From contig NZ_JAIVAM010000009.1 in assembly GCF_020171845.1 (NCBI RefSeq), positions 186,001 to 250,000 of the forward strand: a stretch of 64,000 bases of DNA. The letters are read 5' to 3'. The notes beneath the pieces are model-generated. The model had not been told where the DNA came from, did no database searches, and saw only the letters and a list, made by a program, of their open reading frames with translations. The translations under genes and the position numbers were made by a program. How positions within the stretch are numbered: position 1 is the stretch's first letter; the number at the start of each line of letters is the position of its first letter. This document shows positions 53,589-62,961 of this stretch, one piece after another. This DNA comes from Cytobacillus kochii. Lineage in GTDB: Bacteria; Bacillota; Bacilli; Bacillales; Cytobacillaceae.

Positions 53589-53629
53589 AAGCTTTGTCGG
53601 CAGGAAGTGGGCCGACAAAGCTTTTTTAT
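53589..53629. terminator. Bidirectional terminator, ykwC / patA
   Basis: AAGCTTTGTCGGC aggaagtgg GCCGACAAAGCTT followed by TTTTATT; 13-base perfect stem. Confidence 0.93.
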
Positions 53630-54774
53630 TGTATTTCAAGAAAAGAAGCTAATCGATTTAAACCCTCTTCCAATGTAGTCATTGAATAGGCAAAAGATAA
53701 TCTAAAATAACCTTCCCCGTAAGAGGAGAAAGCACTGCCAGGCACGACAGCGGCACCTGATTGCTTCACTAATTGTAAACAAAAATCGAATGAGGATATT
53801 TGTTTCGATGGAATTTTTACAAAAAAGTAAAACGCTCCGTTCGGTTTAACCACCTCAAGATTCATCGCTTTTAGGCGCTGAAAAACATAATCCCGTCTTT
53901 TCTTATATTCTTCCTTCATGGGGAGAGCATCATCTATCCCTTTTGTTAATGCTTGTAGCGCAGCCATTTGCGAGATAGATGAGGCGCAAGTCACATTATA
54001 TTGATGAACTTTTAAGATATGCTTAGCTATTTTCTCTGGAGCAAATAATAACCCGATTCGCCATCCAGTCATGGCATGTGATTTTGATAAGCCGTTAATG
54101 ACAATGGTTTGCTCTTTTAATATTGAGCCAATGGAGAAATGTTGCGAATCAAAGCTTAACTCACTATAAATTTCATCTGCAACAATAAAAATATCTTTTC
54201 CTCTTATTAGATCCGCAATCTCTTCGATTTCACCTTTAGATAAACTGACACCAGTTGGATTTGATGGGTAAGGTAAAATAATTGCTCTTGTGTTTTCATT
54301 GATAAGAGGAAGTATGACGCTTGCTGTCATTTTGAATTGATTTTTTGTTATATCTGCATAGACGGGTGTTGCCCCACAGAGGCGAATAATCGGCTCATAG
54401 CCGGGATAAACCGGGCCAGGAAGAATAACCTCGCAATTTTCATCTAATATCGTTCTTAATGTAATATCTATTGCTTCACTAGCTCCTGAAGTAACAATCA
54501 CTTCAGTTGATTCATCATAATCTAACTGATATTTTTCTTTAACAAAATCAGTTGCTGCTGCTCTTAATTTCAAATCGCCCGCATTATGTGTATACGATGT
54601 ATAATCTTCATCAATCGCTAATTTAGCTGCTTCTTTTACATGTGTGGGTGTGGAAAAATCAGGTTGTCCGATAGTCAAAGAAATCATATCTTTTGTATCT
54701 GAGACCATATTAAAGAATTTTCTAATACCCGAAATTTCAATGGATTTAACTTTTGGATTAACTAAATGTTCCAA
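53626..54774 (-). CDS. patA: PLP-dependent aminotransferase PatA
   Basis: 382 residues from TTG 54774 (GAGGTG six bases upstream; gives MEHLVNPKVKSIEISGIRKF, the same start as B. subtilis PatA). Class I/II aminotransferase with the PLP lysine in INGLSKSHAMTGWRIG (~231), YPSNPTG and the C-terminal Arg in GYFRLSFA. In B. subtilis PatA transaminates N-acetyl-L,L-diaminopimelate (lysine branch). Monocistronic. Confidence 0.94.
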   Translation of the reverse strand: MEHLVNPKVKSIEISGIRKFFNMVSDTKDMISLTIGQPDFSTPTHVKEAAKLAIDEDYTSYTHNAGDLKLRAAATDFVKEKYQLDYDESTEVIVTSGASEAIDITLRTILDENCEVILPGPVYPGYEPIIRLCGATPVYADITKNQFKMTASVILPLINENTRAIILPYPSNPTGVSLSKGEIEEIADLIRGKDIFIVADEIYSELSFDSQHFSIGSILKEQTIVINGLSKSHAMTGWRIGLLFAPEKIAKHILKVHQYNVTCASSISQMAALQALTKGIDDALPMKEEYKKRRDYVFQRLKAMNLEVVKPNGAFYFFVKIPSKQISSFDFCLQLVKQSGAAVVPGSAFSSYGEGYFRLSFAYSMTTLEEGLNRLASFLEIQ

Positions 54775-55095
54775 TGGATTCACCTCAAATTAAAAATAAT
54801 GAGAACGGTTCAAACATATTTATATGTAGTGTAGTTATACAAACCATTTGCGAAAAAAGATATTCATTGATTTTGTTGTCTTTCTACATTGATTCTTTTC
54901 CGAGTACATGGTTTTATCTCTTTATTGTACAAAAGTTTTCCTATAGGATAAACCTTTTTATTATGTAGCTTTTTTTACAATTTCTTAACTGCTAATAAAT
55001 AAGGTTTTAGAAAAAAAGAGATAAAATAAATTCTAAAAAATGGTATGATGAAAGAAAAAATTACCTAATTTCAATTTGCAAATGTAGAGGGGAGA

Positions 55096-56418
55096 ATGAG
55101 AGTGGAAATAGAAAGAGGATTAAAAAAGAAAAAAGGAAATCAATCGTGGAAGGCATATTTAACCTTACCCATCATTTCATGGGCATTATATGATTTTGCC
55201 AATACGATTTTTTCCTCCAATATTAATACCATTTTTTGGCCATTTTATATGCAGGAAATTATCGGGAATAATGAAGTACAAGAACAATTAGCGAATACTT
55301 TTATTGCTTACGCGAATTCAATAGCCAGTTTTTTATTGGTGATTTTTAGCCCATTGTTTGGTGTCCTCATTGACCGAACAGGGAGGAAGAAAAAATATAT
55401 CGTTATCTTTACATTGTTATCTGTAAGCTTTACCATTTTAATGGGCGTATTTGCAGAGATAAATTTGACTAGTACCATCATGGGTGTTCCTTTGTATTTG
55501 GCTCTCGTAATCGTCTCATTTATTATAGCGAAGTTTTTCTTTCATTCGAGTCTTGTTTTTTATGACACGATGATAGCTGATTTAGGGAAAAAAGAAGATG
55601 TTCCTCTTATATCTGGATTTGGTGTTGCGATAGGGTATTTAGGGACATTATTAGGATTAACTGTATATTTATATGTTGGAAACAGTGATTTCCATCATGC
55701 TTTTATACCAACTGCTATTTTATTTTTATTATTTTCATTACCATTATTCTTTTTTATAAAAGATAATCCGAAAAAAGTACAGGTTGAAAACAAAGCTTCT
55801 TTCTTGTCAGGATATAAGGAGATTTATAAAACGTTTAAAGAAATAAAATCACATCGTGTCATTTTTACATTTATGATTGCTTACTTTTTCTTAAATGATG
55901 CCTTAGCAACAACAATCGCAATGATGGCACCTTATGCGAGCACCATTGTTGGCTTTTCTGCAGGAGAATTTATCCTATTGTATTTAGTTTCAACTGTATC
56001 AAGTATTATCGGCTCTTTTATTTTTGGTTATATTACCAAATCAGTTGGTGCTTATCGGGCCATTAGATATGTGAGTCTGCTCCTATTAGTTGCTTTAATA
56101 ATCGGTACTTTTGCCGTTAATGCCTGGATGTTCTGGATAGCTGGTAGTATGTTTGGAATCGCTCTAGGATCCATGTGGGTAACATCGAGAACTTATATTG
56201 TCGAACTTACACCAGAAGATAAGAGAGGCCAGTTTTTTGGATTATTTGCGTTTTCCGGCAAAGTCTCATCGATTATTGGCCCGTTTATTTTCGGAACGAT
56301 TACGTATCTGCTTGCTTCTCACGGTAGTATAGCTAGTAGGTTTGGAATGGGCTCCTTAATCGTCTTAACGCTAGTGGGATTATTCTTCTTAAATAGGATT
56401 AAGCCTGAAGAGAACTAA
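55096..56418 (+). CDS. MFS transporter, UMF1/YxiO type
   Basis: 440 residues, about 12 helices. The N-terminal motif ISWALYDFANTIFSSNIN and the second-half ASTIVGFSAGEFILLYL belong to the Vacuole-effluxer/UMF1 (Atg22-like) MFS group. The loop DRTGRKKKYI is the MFS signature between helices 2 and 3. The exported compound is unknown, perhaps amino acids or sugars. ATG 55096 with GAGGGGAG. Confidence 0.87.
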   Translation: MRVEIERGLKKKKGNQSWKAYLTLPIISWALYDFANTIFSSNINTIFWPFYMQEIIGNNEVQEQLANTFIAYANSIASFLLVIFSPLFGVLIDRTGRKKKYIVIFTLLSVSFTILMGVFAEINLTSTIMGVPLYLALVIVSFIIAKFFFHSSLVFYDTMIADLGKKEDVPLISGFGVAIGYLGTLLGLTVYLYVGNSDFHHAFIPTAILFLLFSLPLFFFIKDNPKKVQVENKASFLSGYKEIYKTFKEIKSHRVIFTFMIAYFFLNDALATTIAMMAPYASTIVGFSAGEFILLYLVSTVSSIIGSFIFGYITKSVGAYRAIRYVSLLLLVALIIGTFAVNAWMFWIAGSMFGIALGSMWVTSRTYIVELTPEDKRGQFFGLFAFSGKVSSIIGPFIFGTITYLLASHGSIASRFGMGSLIVLTLVGLFFLNRIKPEEN

Positions 56419-56454
56419 AAATCTACTTCTTCTTATCTATACTTATTGGTTTTA

Positions 56455-56462
56455 GCCGATAT
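56455..56462 (+). promoter_or_regulatory. Perfect SigD -10 element before cheV
   Basis: GCCGATAT, the exact motility-sigma -10, 41 bases before the cheV start. The expected TAAA -35 some 15 bases upstream is degenerate (CTATAC). Confidence 0.65.
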
Positions 56463-56502
56463 AAGCTAAGAGTAAGAAAAAGATTGAGAGGAAGACGTTT
56501 AT

Positions 56503-57396
56503 ATGATTTCAGAGAGACAATCAGTTGTAGAAAGCGGCATGAATGAACTAGAAATAATCGAATTCAAAGTAAATAATCAACATTATGGAATGAATGTTTA
56601 TAAGGTTAAAGAAATTGTTGCCCCATTGGCGATTACGCCTATTCCACATGCCCATCCATTTATTTTAGGGATTACACAACTCAGAGGTGAAGTTTTGCCC
56701 GTTATTAGCTTGAGAAATGCATTGGTTTCCAATCAAGACTCGTATACACACATCGTTAAAGATGACAGTAGTTTTCTCATTGTAGAGTTTAATAAGCAAA
56801 AGGTGATATTTCACGTGGATGAAGTAAGGCAGATTCATCGTCTGTCATGGGATCAAATTGATAAACCTGATGATATTTATAATAATGACAATAGTTATAC
56901 ACTTGGTGTAGTAAAACAATCAGAAAATATGATTCTGATGCTTGATTTTGAAAAAATCCTGACTGATATCAATCCCAATATTGGTTTCTCCAAAGATGAT
57001 TTAAAAGCGGATATTGCTGGTGATAAAAAGAATGCGAGGATTGTTATTGCTGAAGATTCCCCAATGCTACGCAGTATATTAAAAGAAACATTAAATAAGG
57101 CTGGCTTTCAGCAGTTACTTTTCTTTGAAAATGGAGAAGAATGTTATAATCATTTAGCATCTGAGGAAAATAAAGTCGATCTTGTTATTACTGATATTGA
57201 AATGCCATTAATGAATGGTCACTTCCTTACAAAATATATTAAGCAAGATAGTAAACGACAATCCACACCTGTAGTTATTTTTTCATCGCTTATTACGGAA
57301 GATCTTCTACATCAGGGAAGGAAAGTTGGTGCAGATGCACAAGTAAGTAAGCCCGATATCCAAAACCTTGTAAACGTCATCTTAGAGTTATTGTAA
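56503..57396 (+). CDS. cheV: Chemotaxis coupling/response protein CheV
   Basis: 297 residues. CheW-like domain at ~12-160 (LEIIEFKVNNQHYGMNVYKV, ITQLRGEVLPVISL). Receiver domain at ~175-297 with acid pocket (AEDS), phospho-acceptor Asp in VITDIEMPLMNG (~234) and Lys in VSKPD. It couples receptors such as the one at 27-28.8 kb to CheA and tunes adaptation. SigD -10 upstream. Confidence 0.96.
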   Translation: MISERQSVVESGMNELEIIEFKVNNQHYGMNVYKVKEIVAPLAITPIPHAHPFILGITQLRGEVLPVISLRNALVSNQDSYTHIVKDDSSFLIVEFNKQKVIFHVDEVRQIHRLSWDQIDKPDDIYNNDNSYTLGVVKQSENMILMLDFEKILTDINPNIGFSKDDLKADIAGDKKNARIVIAEDSPMLRSILKETLNKAGFQQLLFFENGEECYNHLASEENKVDLVITDIEMPLMNGHFLTKYIKQDSKRQSTPVVIFSSLITEDLLHQGRKVGADAQVSKPDIQNLVNVILELL

Positions 57397-57680
57397 ATAA
57401 AGTGACAGGTCCGCATTATTTCTTGCCATTATCTCATTTACTTGTTTATATAAGCTTAGAATTTAAGTAGATTCCATTCTTATCCCTAGGAGAATAAGAT
57501 TTTTCCCAATATAAAACCCGAACCATTTGCTGTGTCCTCCCGTAAGTAGACAGGTTAAGAAATCTGACTACTTACGGGAGAGTGGCAATTCGTTCGGGTT
57601 TTTTGGTTTATAGCTTTATTTAGGTAGAATAAACTAGACTTCAGTCACTTCATTTTTATTTAAAAAGGTAAGGTACTATT
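57397..57680. terminator. Large nested hairpin (57513-57606) between cheV and ykyB
   Basis: The outer stem is AAAACCCGAAC/GTTCGGGTTTT. The inner 13-base perfect stem is CTCCCGTAAGTAG/CTACTTACGGGAG. An imperfect middle lies between them, so ~46 bases per arm. The following TTTTGG and the A run at the other end make it a bidirectional terminator for the convergent genes. It is unusually long. The rest of this 284-base spacer shows no gene. Confidence 0.75.
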
Positions 57681-58154
57681 TTAGAAGTAGGATTCCCCTA
57701 GTTTTTTAAATACAGGTTTTTCATATTTATTTGATTTACGATTATTTGGATGATGTTGGCCTTCTTTTAAACCGGTATAAGTCATGAGTAGCTTTTTGGC
57801 TTGGCTTAAAGAAATAGAGGAGCGTGGATTTCTTACTGACGAGTCCAGGTTTCCTAAATGGGGCAACGCTGTAAAATCCATTTTTGAAGGTGGTAAGTGA
57901 AAGGTGTAGGCACCACACTTAATTAATACATCTGATTGTTGTTGGCTATTTTTTGGGTTTCGTGAATAATGTAGACCAATCTTTTTTGCTTTACCTTCCT
58001 TCAGAAGCTTCTGTAGTGAATCATGTTTCACTTTATATAAAAACTTCGGATTTGGAGCCGTTTTGGCGTGACGGTTAACGGTGAAGATTGCTTGTGAGAG
58101 GTTTTCTACCGTTGGTTTTAACTGAGGGTGGTGCTCATTGCTTGCAGAGTTCAA
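57681..58154 (-). CDS. ykyB: YkyB-like protein
   Basis: 157 residues from TTG 58154, with AAAGGAG at correct spacing; the longer frame from 58172 contains this site and is not used. A conserved YkyB-family protein (LSQAIFTVNRHAKTAPNPKF, then KCGAYTFHLPP). Basic, soluble, function unknown. Lies between cheV and ykuD, as in B. subtilis. Confidence 0.88.
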   Translation of the reverse strand: MNSASNEHHPQLKPTVENLSQAIFTVNRHAKTAPNPKFLYKVKHDSLQKLLKEGKAKKIGLHYSRNPKNSQQQSDVLIKCGAYTFHLPPSKMDFTALPHLGNLDSSVRNPRSSISLSQAKKLLMTYTGLKEGQHHPNNRKSNKYEKPVFKKLGESYF

Positions 58155-58258
58155 TTGAAGTACTCCTTTCATATTTTAGAAAAAATTAAATTATTAGTAT
58201 ACATTATACCCCTTTTTAAGAAAATACAAAAGGGTAAGTTCAAATACCCTATCATTTA

Positions 58259-58753
58259 TTAAGTAATAACGACTGAAGTTCCATTGGGAACTAAACTAGC
58301 TAATTCAAGCACATCACTATTATGCATTCTAATACATCCTTTCGAAACAGCTTTTCCTATAGAACTCGGATCGTTTGTGCCGTGAATACCATACCCCTTC
58401 TTAGAAAGTGATAGCCATAATGCCCCAAAAGGACCTCCAGGGTTTGGTTCACGGTTGACGATAACGAATTGACCTACAGGTGTAGTTGTTAACATCTTAC
58501 CAATTGCAATCGGATATGTTTTCACTAATTGCTTGTTTTTGAATAAGGAAAGCGTTCTTTTTTCTTTGGATACAACGATAGAATAGGGGATATCTGATGA
58601 ATTAGGGAGTCCAGGGATTACTATTTGTTGCCCGATATATATTACTGATGGATTGACAATAGCAGGGTTTGCTAATAGTAATTGGTGATAGGGTATACGG
58701 TAATTTGCAGCAATCAGCTGCATCGATTCTCCAGGTTGAACAATATGATACAT
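58259..58753 (-). CDS. ykuD: L,D-transpeptidase YkuD with LysM domain
   Basis: 164 residues from ATG 58753 (AAAGGATGG upstream), the exact length of B. subtilis YkuD. LysM domain (~3-48: [20 protein letters not shown]). YkuD catalytic domain (~55-164) with [20 protein letters not shown], holding the catalytic His and Cys of the SHGxxxxG...SKGCIR motif. It forms 3-3 crosslinks or modifies spore peptidoglycan. The LysM targets the wall; no signal peptide, as in the homolog. Confidence 0.94.
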   Translation of the reverse strand: MYHIVQPGESMQLIAANYRIPYHQLLLANPAIVNPSVIYIGQQIVIPGLPNSSDIPYSIVVSKEKRTLSLFKNKQLVKTYPIAIGKMLTTTPVGQFVIVNREPNPGGPFGALWLSLSKKGYGIHGTNDPSSIGKAVSKGCIRMHNSDVLELASLVPNGTSVVIT

Positions 58754-58856
58754 TTCCGATCCATCCTTTCTAGAGAAGGGTACCATATATATATGATAGC
58801 GGAAGTTGTAACATACATTTTTTTAAATGAATAGGAATGTGGGTAGATCATTTTTA

Positions 58857-58893
58857 AAGGTGAGCTTTCATTTGAAATGAATAACTCACCCAA
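58857..58893 (-). terminator. Terminator after ykuE
   Basis: Minus strand GGTGAGTTATTCATTTC.AAATGAAAGCTCACC followed by TTTAAAAA; an extended imperfect stem. Confidence 0.75.
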
Positions 58894-58911
58894 TATGATA
58901 AAAAGACGATG

Positions 58912-59778
58912 TTATTGACTTTTTAAGGTGAAGATTGTTAGTTCAGGCCGACAGAGAAAACGAAAAGGTAGTCTTGTTGTCCCGATTCCTCTATTAACGT
59001 ATAATTTAAGTGGTTTTTCATCCCCTACATCATAAAAACCTTCATAATAAACTTCTCCAAAGGGTGGCTTTACCAGTGCACCAATGAAGGGGATTTGAAT
59101 TTGTCCACCGTGACTATGGCCGCTAAATTGAAAGTCTACATGATATTGACTTGCTTCATCAGCTAAGTCAGGGGCATGTGATAGGAATATATGATACCCG
59201 TCATTAGGTATGTCCGCAAAAGTAGTTTGGAAATTTGGTTTACCGAGCATCGCATCATCAATGCCTGAAATATATATGCTTTCATTATTGATGGTTACTT
59301 TTTTACTCTCGTTAAGTAAAACCTCAAATCCCGACTCTTCCATTATCTCTCTGTAAATATCAGAACCATATCCACCGTGATCATGATTGCCATAGATAGC
59401 AAATTTACCAATCGATGCATTAAGTTTTGATAATACGGGACTAATTTGATTGATGTAAGGATACTCATTAGGTTTGTCCATTAAATCTCCAGTAAAAAGA
59501 ATTAAATCAGGCTGGAATGAGTTAATTTTATTCATTAATTTTTTGAGTTCATTTAAGTCATAATGAAAGCCTAAATGTGTATCACTGAATTGTACAACTT
59601 TTAAATTATGAAAAGAGTGGGGTAATTGAGGTTTGATGATGTTATGATGATTTACTTGTAAATATTTCGGCTCAATATCACGTGCATAAAAAAAGCCACC
59701 AGTACCGATAGCGGCTAGAGCTACGAAAGATCCCATACTTTTTTTCAAAAAACTTCTCCGAGTCATTTTATCTGCCAT
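58912..59778 (-). CDS. ykuE: Tat-exported metallophosphoesterase YkuE
   Basis: 288 residues from ATG 59778 (next in-frame ATG at 59766). The N-terminus holds a twin-arginine signal, TRRSFLKKSMGSFVALAAIG. Calcineurin-like domain: FSDTHLG, GDLMD, YGNHDHGG, HAPD, SGHSHGGQIQIP, all metal-binding motifs intact. B. subtilis YkuE is Tat-dependent and zinc-bound in the wall. The ribosome site is weak, so the exact start is uncertain. Confidence 0.92.
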   Translation of the reverse strand: MADKMTRRSFLKKSMGSFVALAAIGTGGFFYARDIEPKYLQVNHHNIIKPQLPHSFHNLKVVQFSDTHLGFHYDLNELKKLMNKINSFQPDLILFTGDLMDKPNEYPYINQISPVLSKLNASIGKFAIYGNHDHGGYGSDIYREIMEESGFEVLLNESKKVTINNESIYISGIDDAMLGKPNFQTTFADIPNDGYHIFLSHAPDLADEASQYHVDFQFSGHSHGGQIQIPFIGALVKPPFGEVYYEGFYDVGDEKPLKLYVNRGIGTTRLPFRFLCRPELTIFTLKSQ

Positions 59779-60035
59779 TACATTATACCAACCAATCTCT
59801 TTAATATACTCTCTCATACTATCAAATATATGAACGAAAAAACAGCAAAGACCAATATTTCCAATCATTGATAACAATTTGTAATAATTAACTAAACAAA
59901 TTGTAAGGATATATAGTTTAGTAGTTTTTACATATAGATAAAATTTTAATTTTCGACCTATTGGCAATATGTAGGGGAGAATATGATATAATGGGATATC
60001 GTATTAAAAGTTCAGATAAATGGGAGTGCCACTTT

Positions 60036-61253
60036 ATGGAACCATTAGAAATCTTACAAGACAGCAAACAAATTATGCCGTATTTTTTTCCGATATTTAG
60101 TGCGGATGAGCATAGAATTATCGGTTATGAAGTGATTGGTAAGTTTATAACTGAAAATAATGAGATTGATTTGAAGTCATTTTTAGCTGACGATTCCATA
60201 CCAGAAGAATATCGTAATAAAGTCGATGATATTTTGCTGGAAAAAGCGTTAGAGCATGCTATTCAAATGAAAGATGATGTAATGATATATATTAATCGCA
60301 ATGTTGACTTGTTATTAAATCAAGATAGTGAGCATCTACTGAATATTTTAAAAAAATATGAGGATCAAGGTATTGCGTTAGATCGAATTGTTATCAGTAT
60401 GACGAAAAGAACGCCGATTGATGATGATTTTGACTATTTGGATCATTTCATTAGTTATTATCGTACATATGGCATTAAAATCGCCATCGATAATTTAGGA
60501 GAAGCGAATAATAATCTAGAACAGATTGGGAAGTTAGCACCAAATATTTTAAGAATTGATTTAAAAGCTTTACGTTCTTCATCAAATAATCATCATTATC
60601 AAGAAATTCTTTATTCTCTATCAATGTTAGCCAGAAAGATTGGTGCAACATTATTATTTGAAAATATCGATATGGATTTTCAGTTGCAGTTTGCTTGGAG
60701 AAATGGGGGCAGATATTACCAAGGAGACTATTTGCATAAAGCTGGAAGTGTATTTGTTGATCGAGATATCTTGAAGGAAAAATTAAAAGAAAAATGTCAT
60801 CAATTTATCACCTATGAAAAGAAAAAGTTGCACTCATTACACACGATAACTGAAAAGTTTAACGAAACGATGACAGAATACTTACAGAAAAATCATGTGT
60901 ATGAATCTTATGTGCCATTCCTGACAAAACTAGCAACGAAGTTAGATCATGTTGCCTTTAGGTTATATATTTGTAATGAAGATGGTTTTCAACAAACTCC
61001 AAATATTTTTAAGAAAAATAAGAATTGGATACAACAAGATGAATACCTGCATAAAAATTGGAGCTGGAGACCATATTTTTTAGAGCATATAATGAGAATG
61101 AAAAGTAATAAAAAAGGTTTATTGTCAGATCTCTATACAGATATTGAGACAGGAGAAACAATTAGAACTTTTTCTTTTCCGTTAACAGCAACAGAGTATT
61201 TATTCGCAGATCTTTCCTATGATTTTTTATATGAGAGAGACGGGCTATTATAG
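60036..61253 (+). CDS. ykuI: YkuI-like degenerate EAL-domain protein with C-terminal PAS-like domain
   Basis: 405 residues from ATG 60036 (GGGAG upstream; the frame from 59961 has no site). The EAL-like domain (~15-240) reads YEVIG in place of EAL and AIDNLGEANNNL for the usual DDFG loop, so catalysis is doubtful; c-di-GMP binding may be kept, as in B. subtilis YkuI. The C-terminal ~150 residues form a PAS/Cache-like fold. Cytoplasmic. Divergent from ykuE. Confidence 0.9.
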   Translation: MEPLEILQDSKQIMPYFFPIFSADEHRIIGYEVIGKFITENNEIDLKSFLADDSIPEEYRNKVDDILLEKALEHAIQMKDDVMIYINRNVDLLLNQDSEHLLNILKKYEDQGIALDRIVISMTKRTPIDDDFDYLDHFISYYRTYGIKIAIDNLGEANNNLEQIGKLAPNILRIDLKALRSSSNNHHYQEILYSLSMLARKIGATLLFENIDMDFQLQFAWRNGGRYYQGDYLHKAGSVFVDRDILKEKLKEKCHQFITYEKKKLHSLHTITEKFNETMTEYLQKNHVYESYVPFLTKLATKLDHVAFRLYICNEDGFQQTPNIFKKNKNWIQQDEYLHKNWSWRPYFLEHIMRMKSNKKGLLSDLYTDIETGETIRTFSFPLTATEYLFADLSYDFLYERDGLL

Positions 61254-61339
61254 ATAAAGGCAATATCAACCAGCATAATTCATACTTTAGCGCACATCCT
61301 ATCTTTACTAGAACGTATTATGTAAAGGAGTGAAATAGG

Positions 61340-61570
61340 GTGAGCGGCTGGTTAATTGCTTTAATCGTTGTTTGTTTAGTTCTCATCGTTTGGTCATTGT
61401 TCTCCACTTCATCTATATTAAAGGAAAAAGCATCAACGAATAAGGAACTGGATGCAGATATCCCCGATGAGGTGAAGAAAAGACCTTATTTATTCAATCC
61501 TATCCTTGTCGTCTATGTCGTTTTCTTCGTTGCCTTAGCAGCCATTACAATCTTTTACGTTTTTCGATAA
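61340..61570 (+). CDS. Small two-helix membrane protein
   Basis: 76 residues from GTG 61340 behind AAAGGAG. An N-terminal helix (GWLIALIVVCLVLIVWSLFS) and a C-terminal helix (PILVVYVVFFVALAAITIFYV) flank a charged cytoplasmic or outer loop. Not recognised. It lies after ykuI and shares its direction; may be part of the same unit. Confidence 0.75.
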   Translation: MSGWLIALIVVCLVLIVWSLFSTSSILKEKASTNKELDADIPDEVKKRPYLFNPILVVYVVFFVALAAITIFYVFR

Positions 61571-61578
61571 TTTCGTCT

Positions 61579-61615
61579 AAAAAGGCTTCCTCTTTTCACC
61601 TGGAAGCCTTTTTTA
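61579..61615. terminator. Bidirectional terminator
   Basis: AAAAAGGCTTCC tcttttcacct GGAAGCCTTTTTT between two convergent small genes. Confidence 0.92.
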
Positions 61616-61623
61616 TTCATTGA

Positions 61624-61869
61624 TTATTCTTCTATTTCTAATAATTCTTTTAGCTTTTCTAAATTAAAACCGCTAATCACTTCGTTTTCGATAACGACCG
61701 TTGGAGTTGAGTAGGAATGATATGTTTGTGTTAGTGCTTTCATTGCTTTAGGATCTTTTTTAATATCTTTTTCTTCAAAAGAAAAACCGTAGTCTTTTAA
61801 AAACATTTTAGTAATTTCACACGGTGGGCATTCTGGTTGTGTATAAATAGTAATTGATTTCACGTACAA
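61624..61869 (-). CDS. Glutaredoxin/NrdH-like thiol protein
   Basis: 81 residues. CPPC active site in TQPECPPCEITKMFL, cis-Pro in YSTPTVVIE, and GF.LEKLKELL at the end, which together are typical of a glutaredoxin-fold thiol reductase. TTG 61869 after AGGAGG; a GTG two codons later is also possible. Its reduction partner is not in the window. Confidence 0.88.
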   Translation of the reverse strand: MYVKSITIYTQPECPPCEITKMFLKDYGFSFEEKDIKKDPKAMKALTQTYHSYSTPTVVIENEVISGFNLEKLKELLEIEE

Positions 61870-61971
61870 TCATTCCTCCTGAAAAGTCGAACTTTGAAAA
61901 AATCTGGACTTTTTTTATTCTTTTACTTGTGTAATCATACCATATTAATTATCCTGTTAATATTGGCATGT

Positions 61972-62001
61972 AAAAAAAACGGTTTAATAACCGCTTTTTT
62001 A
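61972..62001. terminator. Small hairpin before ykuJ
   Basis: AAAAAACGGTTT aata ACCGCTTTTTT; a compact terminator-like element upstream of ykuJ. It may attenuate transcription or end an unseen short RNA. Confidence 0.55.
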
Positions 62002-62071
62002 GAAGTAGGATAAAAACATGCCTAGAGAGAAACCTTAAGTTAAAGGGTTGTTTTGGAAAGGAGATAAACAA

Positions 62072-62308
62072 TTGTCACAATTACAAGGCATATTGACTAG
62101 ATTAAAAAATTTACAAGAGCAGGCAACTGGCTCAGAACCCACACAGAGATTTTTTGAGGTGAATGGTGAAAGAAAATGCCAAGTTACTTATCATCCGAAA
62201 AACGAAACATTCGAATTGGAAGTTTACAATGACAAAGAGAAGCCTAAACGTTATCAATTTGATAATGTTGATATGATAACAATTGAAGTGTTCGAGCTCA
62301 TTCAGTAA
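62072..62308 (+). CDS. ykuJ: YkuJ-like protein
   Basis: 78 residues from TTG 62072 (GGAAAGGAG upstream). Conserved YkuJ family fold of ~79 residues: SQLQGILTRLKNLQEQ, then a beta-rich half with RKCQVTYHPK and ITIEVFELI. Function unknown. In the same place as in B. subtilis, with its own terminator. Confidence 0.9.
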   Translation: MSQLQGILTRLKNLQEQATGSEPTQRFFEVNGERKCQVTYHPKNETFELEVYNDKEKPKRYQFDNVDMITIEVFELIQ

Positions 62309-62324
62309 TCATACCCTTATATGC

Positions 62325-62356
62325 GGAGAGACCAACTAAATGGTCTCTTTTTTTTA
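62325..62356 (+). terminator. Terminator after ykuJ
   Basis: AGAGACCA actaaa TGGTCTCT followed by eight Ts. Confidence 0.93.
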
Positions 62357-62726
62357 ATTAGAGATAAAAATGAAGGCACCTGCTCTTGCTTACGTAGGGA
62401 TACAAAAAAGCTTACATTCAAGATGATAGTCAATCCTCCAAAATAGAATGAGAAGTGAACCTATGGGCTAATAAAGCGAATAGTTAGCTTAGACAAATTG
62501 GTTATCCCTGTCGTCTTTGTGCAAAATAAAATAAATATTAGACAATAGCATTAATTTTTCAGAAGGTTATTAGGAAGTACAGTAAGTTTGAATGAAGCAA
62601 CGGATAAATTACATTCACGAGAGAGTAAAACGTGTTATCAAGTTAAATAAGGATTTGTCTCCTTCATTTCCATCGGCTAAATAATTTCATCGTTCTTCGG
62701 TCATTCTATAAAAGAGGTGATGTGAT
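62357..62726. other. Gene-free stretch where ykuK would be expected
   Basis: Some 370 bases between ykuJ and ykzF without an intact gene in any frame. In B. subtilis the ~170-residue ykuK stands here. Only short open pieces are seen, and I could not match them to YkuK, so loss by deletion or decay is inferred. Confidence 0.45.
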
Positions 62727-62870
62727 ATGGTACCAGAGGTTATTTGTCCAAACTGTGATAGACGAGCGAAGATGGATAAAACACTTACTGCGCAATCAAA
62801 CCAAAACTTGATTTTTCATTGTCCTTACTGTCAATATCGTAGTAGAAATATTCATACAAGTAAAGGATAG
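62727..62870 (+). CDS. ykzF: Small zinc-ribbon protein, YkzF-like
   Basis: 47 residues from ATG 62727 behind AGAGGTGATG. Two CxxC pairs (VICPNCDRR and HCPYCQYRS) spaced for one zinc. Function unknown. Position between ykuJ and ykuL matches B. subtilis ykzF, on which the name rests. Confidence 0.75.
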   Translation: MVPEVICPNCDRRAKMDKTLTAQSNQNLIFHCPYCQYRSRNIHTSKG

Positions 62871-62961
62871 GTTTATGGGGTAAATATAAGGCAGATGTGA
62901 GGAAACTATGATAAAATCATAATTGAATACAAATCATTAAAGTTTGAGGAGTTTTCAAATT

